64,000 bases of DNA from Anaeramoeba flamelloides (lineage: Eukaryota > Metamonada > Anaeramoebidae), in the NCBI GenBank assembly GCA_027625915.1, contig JANTQA010000029.1:8928001-8992000 (forward strand), given 5' to 3'. Every line of letters starts with the position of its first letter. Within the stretch, counting starts at the first letter, position 1. The notes beneath the pieces are model-generated. The model was given only the letters and a program-made list of their open reading frames with translations. It did no database searches and was not told the DNA's origin. This document shows positions 11,901 through 21,665 of the stretch, in pieces. The position numbers and the translations under genes are program-made.

Positions 11901-12635
11901 TCACTAATCGCTTTTCCAGAATTTGATAGAATTTGAAAAATCCTTGATTTTTCATCATTTTTCGAAAAATACAAAATAATCGAAGATAAGTTTTCTTGAA
12001 TTTATTACTGATTTGTAAAATTTTTATTTTTCAAAATAAAAAAAGAAAAATACAAAAAATGAAAATTATGTTTTTATTTATTTTTTTTTTTTTGATTAGA
12101 AAATATCTCGATTTATTAAAGTAAAAAAGTTCAATTTTCAAAAAAAAAAAAATAAAAACATTATAAAAACATATAAAACCTTTTTCAAAAAATGGGACCC
12201 ACCTCTCAAATCATCAATACTATTGAATTTGATTGTTAATAATATAATGACGTTTTCGCGATTTTATTTTAATTAATCATTTTTTCATTTTTTGTTTTTT
12301 TAATTTAAGGATATTGAATAGTTGTAAAATGAAAAAAACAAGATAAGAAGAAACAAATTTGAAAATAATCCAACAGTATAGAATGGAAATATTTCAAGGT
12401 TTATTCCATCTGAACTCGATATAGGAATTGAGAAAGAACTTTATTGGTTGATATATTGGATTAAGAAAAAAGAAAATAAAGAAAAAAAATCATAACTAAA
12501 TACTTGGATGAATTGTGTCTTTATTTTAAAAATGAAACTTTAAAGAACAAAAGTTTGATACGCAAATATTTATCAATGAAATGTAAAGAACATTTCCCAG
12601 ATTCATCCTGTTCAACTATTTTTATTATTTATATA
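11901..12635. other. Intergenic; short protein-like stretches
   Basis: Mostly poly-A/T. Around 12382-12494 (+) a frame reads NISRFIPSELDIGIEKELYW and on to a TAA stop, after a possible acceptor AG at 12380. A second word lies at 12194-12237 (MGPTSQIINTIEFD). These may be remnants of a lost gene. No family recognised. Confidence 0.3.
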
Positions 12636-13219
12636 AGCTATTTCCAAGAAAGTGGGGCAAATTTATTTTAAAATATATTTATGTAACACATTCTTCAATT
12701 AAGGATTTAAATATCCCAAATCCTTAACCACTATTTATAGATTCTTGATAATAATTCAATTTGTTTTTTAGTATTGTATTGCATAAATAAAATATATTAA
12801 ATTTTCTAATCTCGATTTTATCTGATATTTTTTTATGGTGAAAATTGGTGTTCATTATTTTCTTTTCATTTGAAAAAGCATTTTCATAACTTGTATAATC
12901 CCAACAAAATTTATAATATAATTAAAAACATATAACTGTGTTTTTGGGTTTAAAAAATCATTTATTCCCTTTCTATATTTCCGGTTTTTTTATTGAAATT
13001 GGTCGTACATTGCTTTAACCAAAAAAAAGTACTATTTTTTTTTTTCATTTTTTGGGAATATTTCAACTAACATGTTTTTAATTAAATACATAAGTGGTTG
13101 GTTCAATCGGAATAAATATTAAACTTAATTTGGTATAGTTGATTAATGATTATCATCACTAAAAAAGATTATTTTTTATGAAATGTAAAAAAAAATGCCC
13201 CACTTTTTTGGAAATACCT
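12636..13219. mobile_element. TIR element, family B, copy 1
   Basis: 584 bp flanked by TA. Left end AGCTATTTCCAAGAAAGTGG and right end, read inwards, AGGTATTTCCAAAAAAGTGG are near-identical 24-bp inverted repeats ending in GGCA. Second copy at 14251-14832, truncated third at 35463-35820. No transposase frame: non-autonomous mariner-like element, judged by the TA target. Confidence 0.75.
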
Positions 13220-13499
13220 TATATATATATATATTGTTTACAATTTATAAAATGAGATGTCTCGTTTCAAATTAAAAGGTAGATCAGTTTTTAAAATATT
13301 TGATTTTTATTTTCATTGTTTTGTTTTATTGGGTTTTAAATATCCAGTTGAGTTGTTTTTTTTTATGTTTTCACGAGTTTCTGATATTTTAGAATGATAA
13401 TACAATTTATTTGATCCATTTACTAATAATTCTTGAAATTTTCAGTGCCCTTTTATTTAAGAAAGGGTTTAGTTTTAAAAGTTTTCTTTAGATAGTATA

Positions 13500-14095
13500 T
13501 TTGATTTTTTTTAAACTAACTTGGAAATAAATAAAGTTTAAACCCCAATTACATTAATGAAAAGGGGTTAAAACTGCCCAACTCTTAACGATTTAATTAA
13601 TAAAGTAAATTCACCTTAAAGCGGCAATTGAAAAAAATTTTACATACTCGCTCTAAAGTAAAGAATGTTTTAACGTTTTAGAAATAAACACTGTTAGAGG
13701 GTAGTCTGTAAATAATATTTAATAAAATGATATTAAATAACTTTTATTATTTCTTAAAATTGTAGTATTTTACCACATTTCGGTTTTCAAAGCAATTCTA
13801 TATGTGATAATACTTGTTTGAACAAAAAAAAAAAGATTAGATGAACTTTTTTAAACTTGTTGAATTCAAATGTCAAAATTATTGCTAATACAATTCCCAA
13901 TTAAAGGTTTTTAAAGATGTTCGCACTATAAATTAAAATAATTTTCGTTTATTTTCTTATTATTTATTTTTTTTTTTTTCATTATTAGTTTGTTGATTAA
14001 TAATTCTTATCCATTTTTAATATCAAACAAGTTTTAATATTAAATTTGGTGTCAATTAATTTTAGAAAAAATAAAAAATATTGAAATTGTCTCAA
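13500..14095. repeat. Dispersed repeat C, copy 1
   Basis: Aligns over about 600 bp, same orientation, with 17600-18245 in the HSCB intron. Shared marks: TTAAACCCCA, CTCTAAA...AATG, GTTTGTTGATTAATAATTC and AGAAAAAATAAAAAATA at the end. Substantially diverged. No coding capacity seen, so an old element of unknown class. Confidence 0.5.
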
Positions 14096-14250
14096 AGGGT
14101 AGAAGAGATTTTTTCTTTTAATAATTTATTTTTGTTTTATTTGAATTTAAAAATCGTTTATTGTGTATATTTCTCTTTACATATTGAAAAATCCATTTTC
14201 TTTAAAGAAATTGTTATATTTATTTATTTATTGTTATTAAAACTTAAAAA

Positions 14251-14832
14251 AGCTATATCCAAAAAAGTGGGACAAATTTATTGGAAAATAGCATTATTAA
14301 ATTCAATCGTCATGATTATATTTAAATATACAAAACCTTTAAAATTCATATATTGATTCTGGATAAAAATTCAATTTGTCAGTCAGTATGTTCTTACATA
14401 AATTAAATAATATTTATTTTTTCTGATCTCGATTTTAACCGATATTTTTGAATTGTTAAAAATGGTGTTTTTTTTTTTTTTTGTTCATTTTTGATCTAAA
14501 CAATCTTTTTCTAACTTCTTTAATTTTGTGAAATTTTCTGATAGAGTGAAAATTATAACAGATTTTTGATTTTTTAAAATATTTGTACCTTTTTCATATT
14601 TCCAATTTTTTATTGAAATTTCTTCGTTTTCTTCAAAAAAAATGTTATTTTTTTTTTCATTTATATTGAAATATTTCGATCAAGGTCTTTTGGAATAAAT
14701 ACCATAGTCATTGATTAAACCAGTATAAATATTTAACTCTATTTGGTATTGCCAATTAATGAATAGCAAAAGTACAAAAGATGATTTTTTACGATATCTA
14801 AAAAAAAATGTACAACTTTTTGCGAAATACCT
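14251..14832. mobile_element. TIR element, family B, copy 2
   Basis: 582 bp, same orientation and nearly the same length as copy 1. Left end AGCTATATCCAAAAAAGTGG; the right end read inwards is AGGTATTTCGCAAAAAGT, more diverged. It lies about 1 kb downstream of copy 1, with repeat C between them. Confidence 0.65.
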
Positions 14833-15982
14833 AATTAACTGTATTTCACTCAAAGTTGGCCCAGCCAACATTGAAAAATTAACCTTTTTTTTAATAAATC
14901 AAATAAAATAAAATAATTTATAAATAAGAGAAATAATTAAATTTGTGATTAGTGTTGAGATTCATAAGGTAAATACCTGAAAAAACACTATTTTTCAAAA
15001 AAAAAAAAAAATGTTAAAAAAATTTTTGGGCAAATTTCATTGGAACGTCTCGAGCAAATTTTCACAATTTCTTAGGAAAAAACAAAAATTGATGACAATA
15101 AGTTTTTCTAATCGTAAATGTATGAATTTTTAAAAACAAACACTCTGCAATTTTATTAATGTTAATTTGGAGTTTCAAAGTTTTTTTTTTTTTTCAAATT
15201 TACATTAAAAAAAAAAAAAAAAACTGGCCTAAATTAGAAAAAATGATCAGATAAAAAAATTGAAAAGTTATTTTGTATAAAAAAATTTTTTGATCTAATA
15301 ATTGAAATTTGGGTTTGAGAAGAATAATGGATTAAACTTATAGAATATGTTCAATTTCTTTAATAAAACTTGGCTCCTTTGATTGAAAAAGGGTTTAGAT
15401 GATTATTAAAGGTGGAAATATAACAAATCATATTACAGACTAATAAAAATTCAAAAGTCGAGAAATTTAAAATGTAATTTGCGAAAAATATCCTTAATAA
15501 TTAAAATATTAATTAAATATTTAACTTTAAAAGAAAATTGGAAATAAAAATGAAAATAAATCCTAAAAAAATAATTTCTATTTAATAATACCAAAGCAAT
15601 AATAATTCATTTAAGAATTAAAATAAATATATCCTAAAAAAAGTAGAAGAAAAATGATCAAGTAGCAAAGATAATGATAATAATAATAAAGAACCAAATA
15701 AAAAATATTATTTTTTTTTGAAAATAAATATTATAAATTTTAATGTTCAATATAAATATCTAATAAAAAGGGTTTTTTTTTGATTCAATTTGTATATGGA
15801 GTATTTGATTTTTAAAATGAATGATTCCATTTAATCAATGATGCGTTTTACTTGAAGTAAAAATAAAATCAAAGAAAAAAGTGATATTTTAAAAACTAAT
15901 TGATCAGTCATAAATAATAATAAAAAAAAAAAACAATTGCATCGCTTAATAAATGCTTCTTCGCGGTTGAAAGAAAAGATAT
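14833..15982. other. Intergenic 3' to HSCB
   Basis: AT-rich with poly-A runs at about 15000 and 15208 and an AATAAT microsatellite near 15675. No exon recognised. Confidence 0.5.
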
Positions 15983-18900
15983 TTAAAATAATTTGTCGTT
16001 TAATTGTTCTTCAAGTTTTACAAGATATTGGAGTTTTATAGTGTAATTTTCTGCTTCTGGTATATTTTTTTCTAAAAAAGCATTTGTTAATTTCCTTTTG
16101 ATTTCTTTTTTTTCTTTTTCATTTTCAGTTTGCAATTTTTCAAGTAATGGGTTTTCTGCAGTTTCGATCAATTGCCTTTTTTCAAGCGCATCCATTAATA
16201 GTTCAGGATCATGAATTATTTTTCCCTCAGATGAAACACCTAAAAATTGGATTTTGAAGAATTAATTAAGAATAATTACATAAAGTTAAAACAACATTAA
16301 CAAAAAAGAAAAAAGAAAAGGAAAAATACAATTATGTATAACTATGTGTGATTGCTGTTATATGTAGTAAATTATTTTTCACAATTAATTTATTTTACAA
16401 AGCTTTAAATTAATTTATAATCAACTAAATTGAAACAAAATTTATAAAAAATTAGTACTAAACTGATAATTATAATGTTTTAAAAGATGTACTTTTTAAA
16501 TGAATTATTCAATAACCTTTCAAATGTTATCATTTTATTTTGATTAAGGCGAATACAATCTTTTATCCATAGACAAAAATATCATTTTTACAAAAAATGG
16601 GCTTTTTGGTTCTTTTTTTCGTTTTTAATTTTTGTTCTAGTCTAAAAAACTCATGTAATAGGTACTTAGAACTACAACTAAGAATATATTTATCATATTA
16701 GTTTTTCATTTAAGTCAGTTATTTAATTCAAAAAACATTATAGCCAATTAAAATTAAATAATTTCACCATAAATAAAAATTACTCTTAATTAATATTTTG
16801 TGGAAAGGGTGTATTTAGAATAGAACAAAAAAATAAAAATAAAAACAATAAAAAAAAACTACTTGTTTTGAAAAAAATTTTTCTTTTGATATGTCTTTTT
16901 ATATGGGAATAATGTTTTTTTTTAAAGAATTTGTTTTAATGGATATAAACATCTAATTTTGATTACACCCGGTTACACTTTTAAGAGACAAACTTTCAAC
17001 GAAATTCAAGGCCCAATAAAAATCTCAATTTAAGAAACAAAATTCAAATTCTAGTAAAATAAATTGAAAAAAAAAATTCCAAAAATGTGCCTTAATTTTA
17101 GATTTTTTTATGTGTCTTAAATTCCGGTAAAAGTTTGTGTCTTAAAAGAGGAACTGGGTATGGAATATTGTTGGAACCGATCTCTTGATCCAGTATTTTG
17201 GTTCAACAATCACCCAGAATCTTTTGATAAAAATTAAATAAAAATAAAAATATTTCCAAAGTTTTATTATTTTTTATTTAATAAAATCAAATTAATTTGA
17301 AGATCAGTCCAAAGAGATGGTGGAATATTACTTGTTTTTCTTCTAAAATTAAAATAAATAACGGTATAAGCCATTTTATATTTTTTGTAAAAATTGAAAT
17401 TTCATTTGAATTTTTTTCTTTGAAAAAATACAACTCCTTTTTTTCATGTACCGAGTTAAACGGAGACAACCAAAACAAAACGATTTTAAAGCCATAATTG
17501 GAATTAAACTAAGGTTTCTATGAGTTGAGATGATAAATTTCTCTTTTTTGTTTTTTTCTTCAATCAAAAAAAATAAAATAAAATCTAACTACTACCAAAC
17601 ATTCAAGCCACGAATAGTTTTATTCCTGATGTGTATTTGTTATTTTTAAACCCCACTTGGTAATAAATAATCCCAAAAAGTAAATCTCATTAATGAAAAT
17701 GGGTAACAAACCCCCGATGTCTATTCAAAGATTTAATTTTGAATGAAATTTTTTACTTCAAAAAAAAAGCAATTAAATACTGTTTTCCAGTCCTGCTCTT
17801 ACTCTAAAACAAATAATGCTTTTATCCTTTAGAATTTGAAATTGAAATGGGTTTTCCAAAAAAATTATTCCCAAAAAAAAATAAATATCTTCTTATGTTT
17901 TGAAAAAATGCAGTATTTCAAGTTATTTCGTTTTTCAATATAAATCTATTTTGGCTCAATCTCTACTGATCAAAAAACGGAGTATCTAAACTTTTTTAAC
18001 CTTATAAAATCAAATTTCAACAAGTAACTCTTCATTCAATTCCAAATTAATGGATTTTTAATTATGTTTTCACAATAAGTAAAAAAAGTTTCAGTTTATT
18101 ATCTTTGAATTTATTTTTCTTTATTAGTTTATTGATCAACAATTCCCATTCGATTTTTAATATTCACATAAGGGTCAATATTATGTTTGATGTAGATTAC
18201 TGGAAATTAGAAAAAATAAAAAATACCGAAATTGGAGCAAAAGACATATATGAATAAAAGATTGTATTCGCCTTAATCAAAATAAAATGATAACATTTGA
18301 AAGGTTATTGAATAATTCATTTAGAAAGGGTCTCCTTTCTAAATAATTCGTTTTATGATAAAGCCATTTTATTCGACAACCTTAAATTTGAAAATGATAG
18401 CAAAGCTGCTTTAAAAAGGTGTATATTGAAAATTTTTAAAAAAAGTTTTGTAAATGGGTATATTGAAGTTTGTCAACTGGCTATAATATACAATTGAAAT
18501 TTTTTTTTGTCATAGTTTTTTAAAATGAGGTAACATTCATATTTTTTTTTATTTCAATAATCATTTATTTCATTTCATTTTAAAAAGGACTCATTGTCAT
18601 TTGAATTGTATTGAAAAAAATAACTGACATTAAAAAAAGCCAGGACATCATTTTTTAAATGTTAATATTAGGAAAATTGTTTTGTAATTAGGAAAATTTA
18701 AAATCAAATCCTTTTTAGAACACAATAAATTTATTTATGAGATAAGTAATAAACCTACAGTGATCAAAATAATGTGTGTCCAACGACTATAATCCGTGTT
18801 TCAAAATATAATCCCTGCGTTTTTCTTCTTGTTCCAAAGGAACATCCAATTAACTACCCAATAGTATACCTAAGTTCAAATTAATTTTGAAGGTCAACTC

Positions 18901-20495
18901 CTTGATTTTTTAAGTAAAAACGAAATTAGGAATGCGATTTGTTGAAAAATTTTCATAATATTCTTAATTTTGAAATTTTTTTGTTTTTTTGATGATTAAA
19001 AATTTTTTGATAAAAATTGACTCTATTTTTTGGGATAAATTTTCTAATTTTGATCCTTTATTTTTCGAATTTCTTTTCTAATAATAGAACTTTTTGAAAT
19101 CGATACCATATTTTTTTAGGCTTTATTATCAGTTTCTTGGATTGGTTAATGTATAGGTCTTCTATAACAAAAAAACACGCTTTTTATTTTGAAACACGGA
19201 TTAAACTTTTATGTACACATTATTTTGACAACAGTACAGAAAGTTCATTAAAGTGGGATATCTCTAGAATACCCATTTAATTGTTTGACAACCGTAGTAT
19301 ATCTACTTATTTTGAAATAAATTGGAGTTTTAGAGAGGATTGTATGAATTTGGACATCCATATTTTTTATTCTTAGTGTTTTGATTGATTGGAATATATT
19401 TTGAACATGTGTAATTGCATGAGTCGTCATTCTGATCTGTATATGAGTTATAATTTTCAGAGTTTGATTCTTAAATAAAAGGATTCGATTTTAAATAAAA
19501 AAAATTACAAAACAATTTTCCTTAATATTAACCATTAAAAAATGATAATGTGCTGGCTTTTTTTAGTGTCTGAGTTTTTTTTCAATATTTTAAATCAAAA
19601 AAGTTGACAAACTTCAATAGGCCTATTTACAAGATTTTCATTAAAATTTTCTGTTAATACATTTTTACAAGAACTTTGCCTGAAAGGCAATCACAATAAA
19701 AAAACCATTTGATCGAGTCGTGCAAAAAAAAAGTTTTCATTGATTAAAAACAAGAAGCAATGTAAATTTTATAACTAGTCATGATAAAGTACTCTTTGTA
19801 CTGTTATATTTCGATTTATGAACTATTTGATCTTTTTCCTTCTTTTATTGGCTTTTACAAAACTTGATGTCTTTCCAAAATAGATAATTTGACAAAAAAA
19901 GCAACAAGAAATTTAAATAATTTCACTTACCATTTAATTCTAACATATACTTGGCACGCAAGTTGTCCTTTTTCAGGGTCTTATAAGCTCGATTGATGTT
20001 TGTTGAAATTTTTTTAGAAAATTTATGTTCTTCACCACCACGGAAATGGAATTTATCTGGGTGCACTTGCTTTTGCAAATTCTTAAAGGAGTCGTTGAGT
20101 TTGTTTATGTCTAAGTCAAATCTTTTTTCAACTCCAAGCAATTCAAAATAATCTGATTTTTCGTTTGGTGGCTGAAGTTTTTTACAACCTGAACAAAACA
20201 AACAATTGGACTCGAGTTCCTGATCACAGTGCCAACAGCACTCTTGTTTCTTGCACTCGTTTTTTTTTTCACAATGAACACAACAAGCCTCATTGACTCC
20301 CTTGTTTTTGTTTTTAAGTGAACAATGATCTTTTTTTATACAATTCATAAAGTATTTGTTTAATTGGAGTGACGAAGGTGGTTGAATTGTTGTTTTCAAA
20401 TCACGGGCCTTATTTGGATCAATAGCTCTCAATAGTGTTGGTTGTAAATTCGTCAAATGGTTGGTTGTCGAGTTCGAAAGGAAAAGGTTCAACAT
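15983..20495 (-). CDS. HSCB: HSCB/Jac1-type J-domain co-chaperone for Fe-S cluster transfer, two exons
   Basis: Recruits mtHsp70 to the ISCU scaffold for Fe-S cluster handover in the mitochondrial-type organelle. Exon 1 is 20495-19931 and exon 2 is 16239-15983. The phase-1 intron has donor GTAAGT and acceptor TTTTTAG, and joins ...KYMLELNG to VSSEGKIIHDPEL without breaking the family pattern. Product is 273 aa. In order: a low-acid leader compatible with organelle import; a Cys-rich segment ending in C87-WH-C90 and C101-SG-C104, the zinc-binding site of animal/plant HSCB, followed by KKLQ; the J domain with HPD at 145-147; and the C-terminal helical ISCU-binding bundle (ALEKRQLIETAENP to the end), all in exon 2. 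I start at the ATG at 20495. An upstream in-frame ATG at 20603 would add 36 mostly hydrophobic residues. The 3.7-kb intron is filled with mobile elements. Confidence 0.9.
16497..16566 (-). repeat. Left arm of perfect 70-bp inverted repeat
   Basis: Identical over 70 bases, inverted, to 18254-18323, while the flanks on both sides differ completely. Read on the minus strand it gives the same peptide as the other arm (MITFERLLNNSF). The right arm continues into further coding-like sequence, so this arm is probably a secondary inverted copy. Confidence 0.85.
16966..17158. mobile_element. Palindromic MITE, family A, copy 1 (diverged)
   Basis: 193 bp between TA dinucleotides. The arms are inverted copies of one another, built on ACTTTTAAG, ACAAACTTTCAACGAAATT and AAATCTCAA. 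The tips have drifted (CACCCGG and CTGGG) compared with the cleaner copies at 45658 and 55638, so this is an old insertion. Confidence 0.75.
17600..18245. repeat. Dispersed repeat C, copy 2
   Basis: Diverged same-orientation copy of 13500-14095. Shared landmarks include TTAAACCCCA, CTTACTCTAAAACAAATAAT and TTAGAAAAAATAAAAAATA. It ends just before the right arm of the 70-bp inverted repeat. Confidence 0.5.
18254..18323 (+). repeat. Right arm of perfect 70-bp inverted repeat
   Basis: Reverse complement of 16497-16566 with no mismatch. It forms the first part of the coding-like relic that continues to about 18500. Confidence 0.85.
18254..18500 (+). pseudogene. Coding-like relic of unknown family
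   Basis: Two frames read in succession as protein-like: IKDCIRLNQNKMITFERLL...SFRKGLLSK up to a stop, then NSFYDKAILFDNLKFENDSK, AALKRCILKIF and VNGYIEVCQLAIIYN-stop. A one-base frame change separates them. The mix of charged and hydrophobic residues is unlike the surrounding DNA. No family recognised: it may come from a host gene or a transposon. It lies antisense in the HSCB intron. Confidence 0.4.
18622..19571. mobile_element. TIR element, family F, copy 3, interrupted by a family G element
   Basis: Outer ends are inverted repeats built on AAAAAAAGCCAG and TTAATATTA(G)GAAAATTG. The interior matches family F copies (GAATACCCATTTAATTGTTTGACA, cf. GAATACTTGAGTAATTGTTTGATA near 39970). It is split at 18757/19235 by a complete TA-flanked family G element. 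The nested order shows F inserted before G. Confidence 0.65.
18758..19234. mobile_element. TIR element, family G, copy 1 (nested in F)
   Basis: 477 bp flanked by TA on both sides. Tips CAGTGATCAAAATAATGTGT and, inward from the right, CTGTTGTCAAAATAATGTGT form the inverted repeat, continued by ATCCGTGTTTCAAAATA. A second copy of almost equal length is at 47171-47646. No transposase frame, so a non-autonomous mariner-type element. Confidence 0.8.
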
Positions 20496-20984
20496 TTTTG
20501 AAATTTTGTAAAGAGAGAAAGTATGAAAAAAAATAAAGAAAGATGAAAAAATTCTAAAGACCGTTTCTTGTGAACATAAACATACTTTCATTTTTCTAAA
20601 CAAATTATATTTTGATTTTTGGAATGTGCTTTTTTTTTGAAAAATTATTTTAAATGATATTTGAGTCTAGAATTGTCTTTGTTCATACTTCTTGGTTTTT
20701 TTTTTTAAATACCCTTACATTTTTCAGTTTGTCTTTAATAGGTGATACCCTTTTATAAAAAAATCTTTTATTCGAGCAATTTTTTCTCGCTCTAACCCTT
20801 TTCACTGTTGAAAAGATATTCCTAAATCGGGTTAAGGGCCCGAGGTCTTGAATTTGTATACATTAATAAAATCGATTTGTTTCTCAATACTTTTTTCATA
20901 TTTTCAAAAAAATATGAAAAATTGAATTCTTTTTTTTTATTTGGAAGGAAGTGAATTAATTTTCTCTAACAGATGTTACATTTT

Positions 20985-21250
20985 CCAGAATTTAAAAGAA
21001 TTGAGTAAAATCTTTAATTTATATCTATTTTTTTGAATTTTGTAAAAATAGTTGTTCGGTTTTTTTGAGTTTTCTCTTTATTTAGATTATCATGAGATTT
21101 TACAAATAAAACAGAAAACCAAGTCACTCTACCACCTTTGAGGGACACTTCGTAAAGGTTTTTTTTCATAATAGAAATATACGGAAAATTTCTTAAATTT
21201 TCTTTTTATTCGAAAACCCAAAAAAAAGCTAGTGTCTCGATGGCACTTGA
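20985..21250. repeat. Palindrome array J, locus 1
   Basis: Starts with an alpha-type hairpin (TTTCCAGAATTTAAAAGAAT ... ATTTTTTTGAATTTTGTAAAA) and continues with the TTTTTTTGAGTTTT...GAAAACC beta-type arms and GGCACTTGAAATTACTTG. Diverged relative to the 30.1-kb and 36-kb arrays. Confidence 0.5.
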
Positions 21251-21324
21251 AATTACTTGTATAGTTTCTAAATTTTGGTTAAGAAATTTTATTGGTCAAA
21301 CAGAATTTTCATTAAAACAACCCC

Positions 21325-21665
21325 TTGTCTACAATGAATTTTTGGATAAATCAAATTTAGAGACTGGGATTATTTTTTAAAAGTTGAATTTGAGAAGAAG
21401 GTCCATATCGTGAAAAAATATTTATAAACGAGCTCATCTAAAGTATAGTTCTGTAATATTGCAAAATTTCAAGAAACTACAACAGATTGACCCTTAAAAA
21501 AAAATTAATTATTTGGATCATATCTGAGATAAAGTTGTTGATGAACTTATTTTGAAAATTTTTTTAAGGATATCAACTTTTTTCTCAAATTTGATTTTTT
21601 TTAAAAAAATCACCTCAGTATCAAAATTTGATTTATCGAAAAATCCATTGTAACCTTGGGAAGAA
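21325..21665. mobile_element. Inverted-repeat element N
   Basis: Left arm CTACAATGAATTTTTGGATA...AATCAAATTTAGAGACTG is mirrored by the right arm near 21605-21660 (read inwards TTACAATGGATTTTTCGATA...AATCAAATTTTGATACTGAG). About 45-bp arms around about 250 bp. Only one copy in the window, so its class is unknown. Confidence 0.55.

Larger units (their letters stand above)
16240..19930 (-). other. HSCB intron 1 (3,691 nt), repeat-filled
   Basis: Spliced region between the two HSCB exons, with GTAAGT donor and TAG acceptor. It contains both arms of a perfect 70-bp inverted repeat, a family A MITE, repeat C copy 2, a coding-like relic, and a family F element split by a family G element. Mobile DNA accounts for more than half of its length. 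Confidence 0.8.

Noticed and set aside
14081-14356. 91-codon plus-strand frame
   Set aside because: Runs across the junction of repeat C and TIR element B; composition is that of AT-rich noise.
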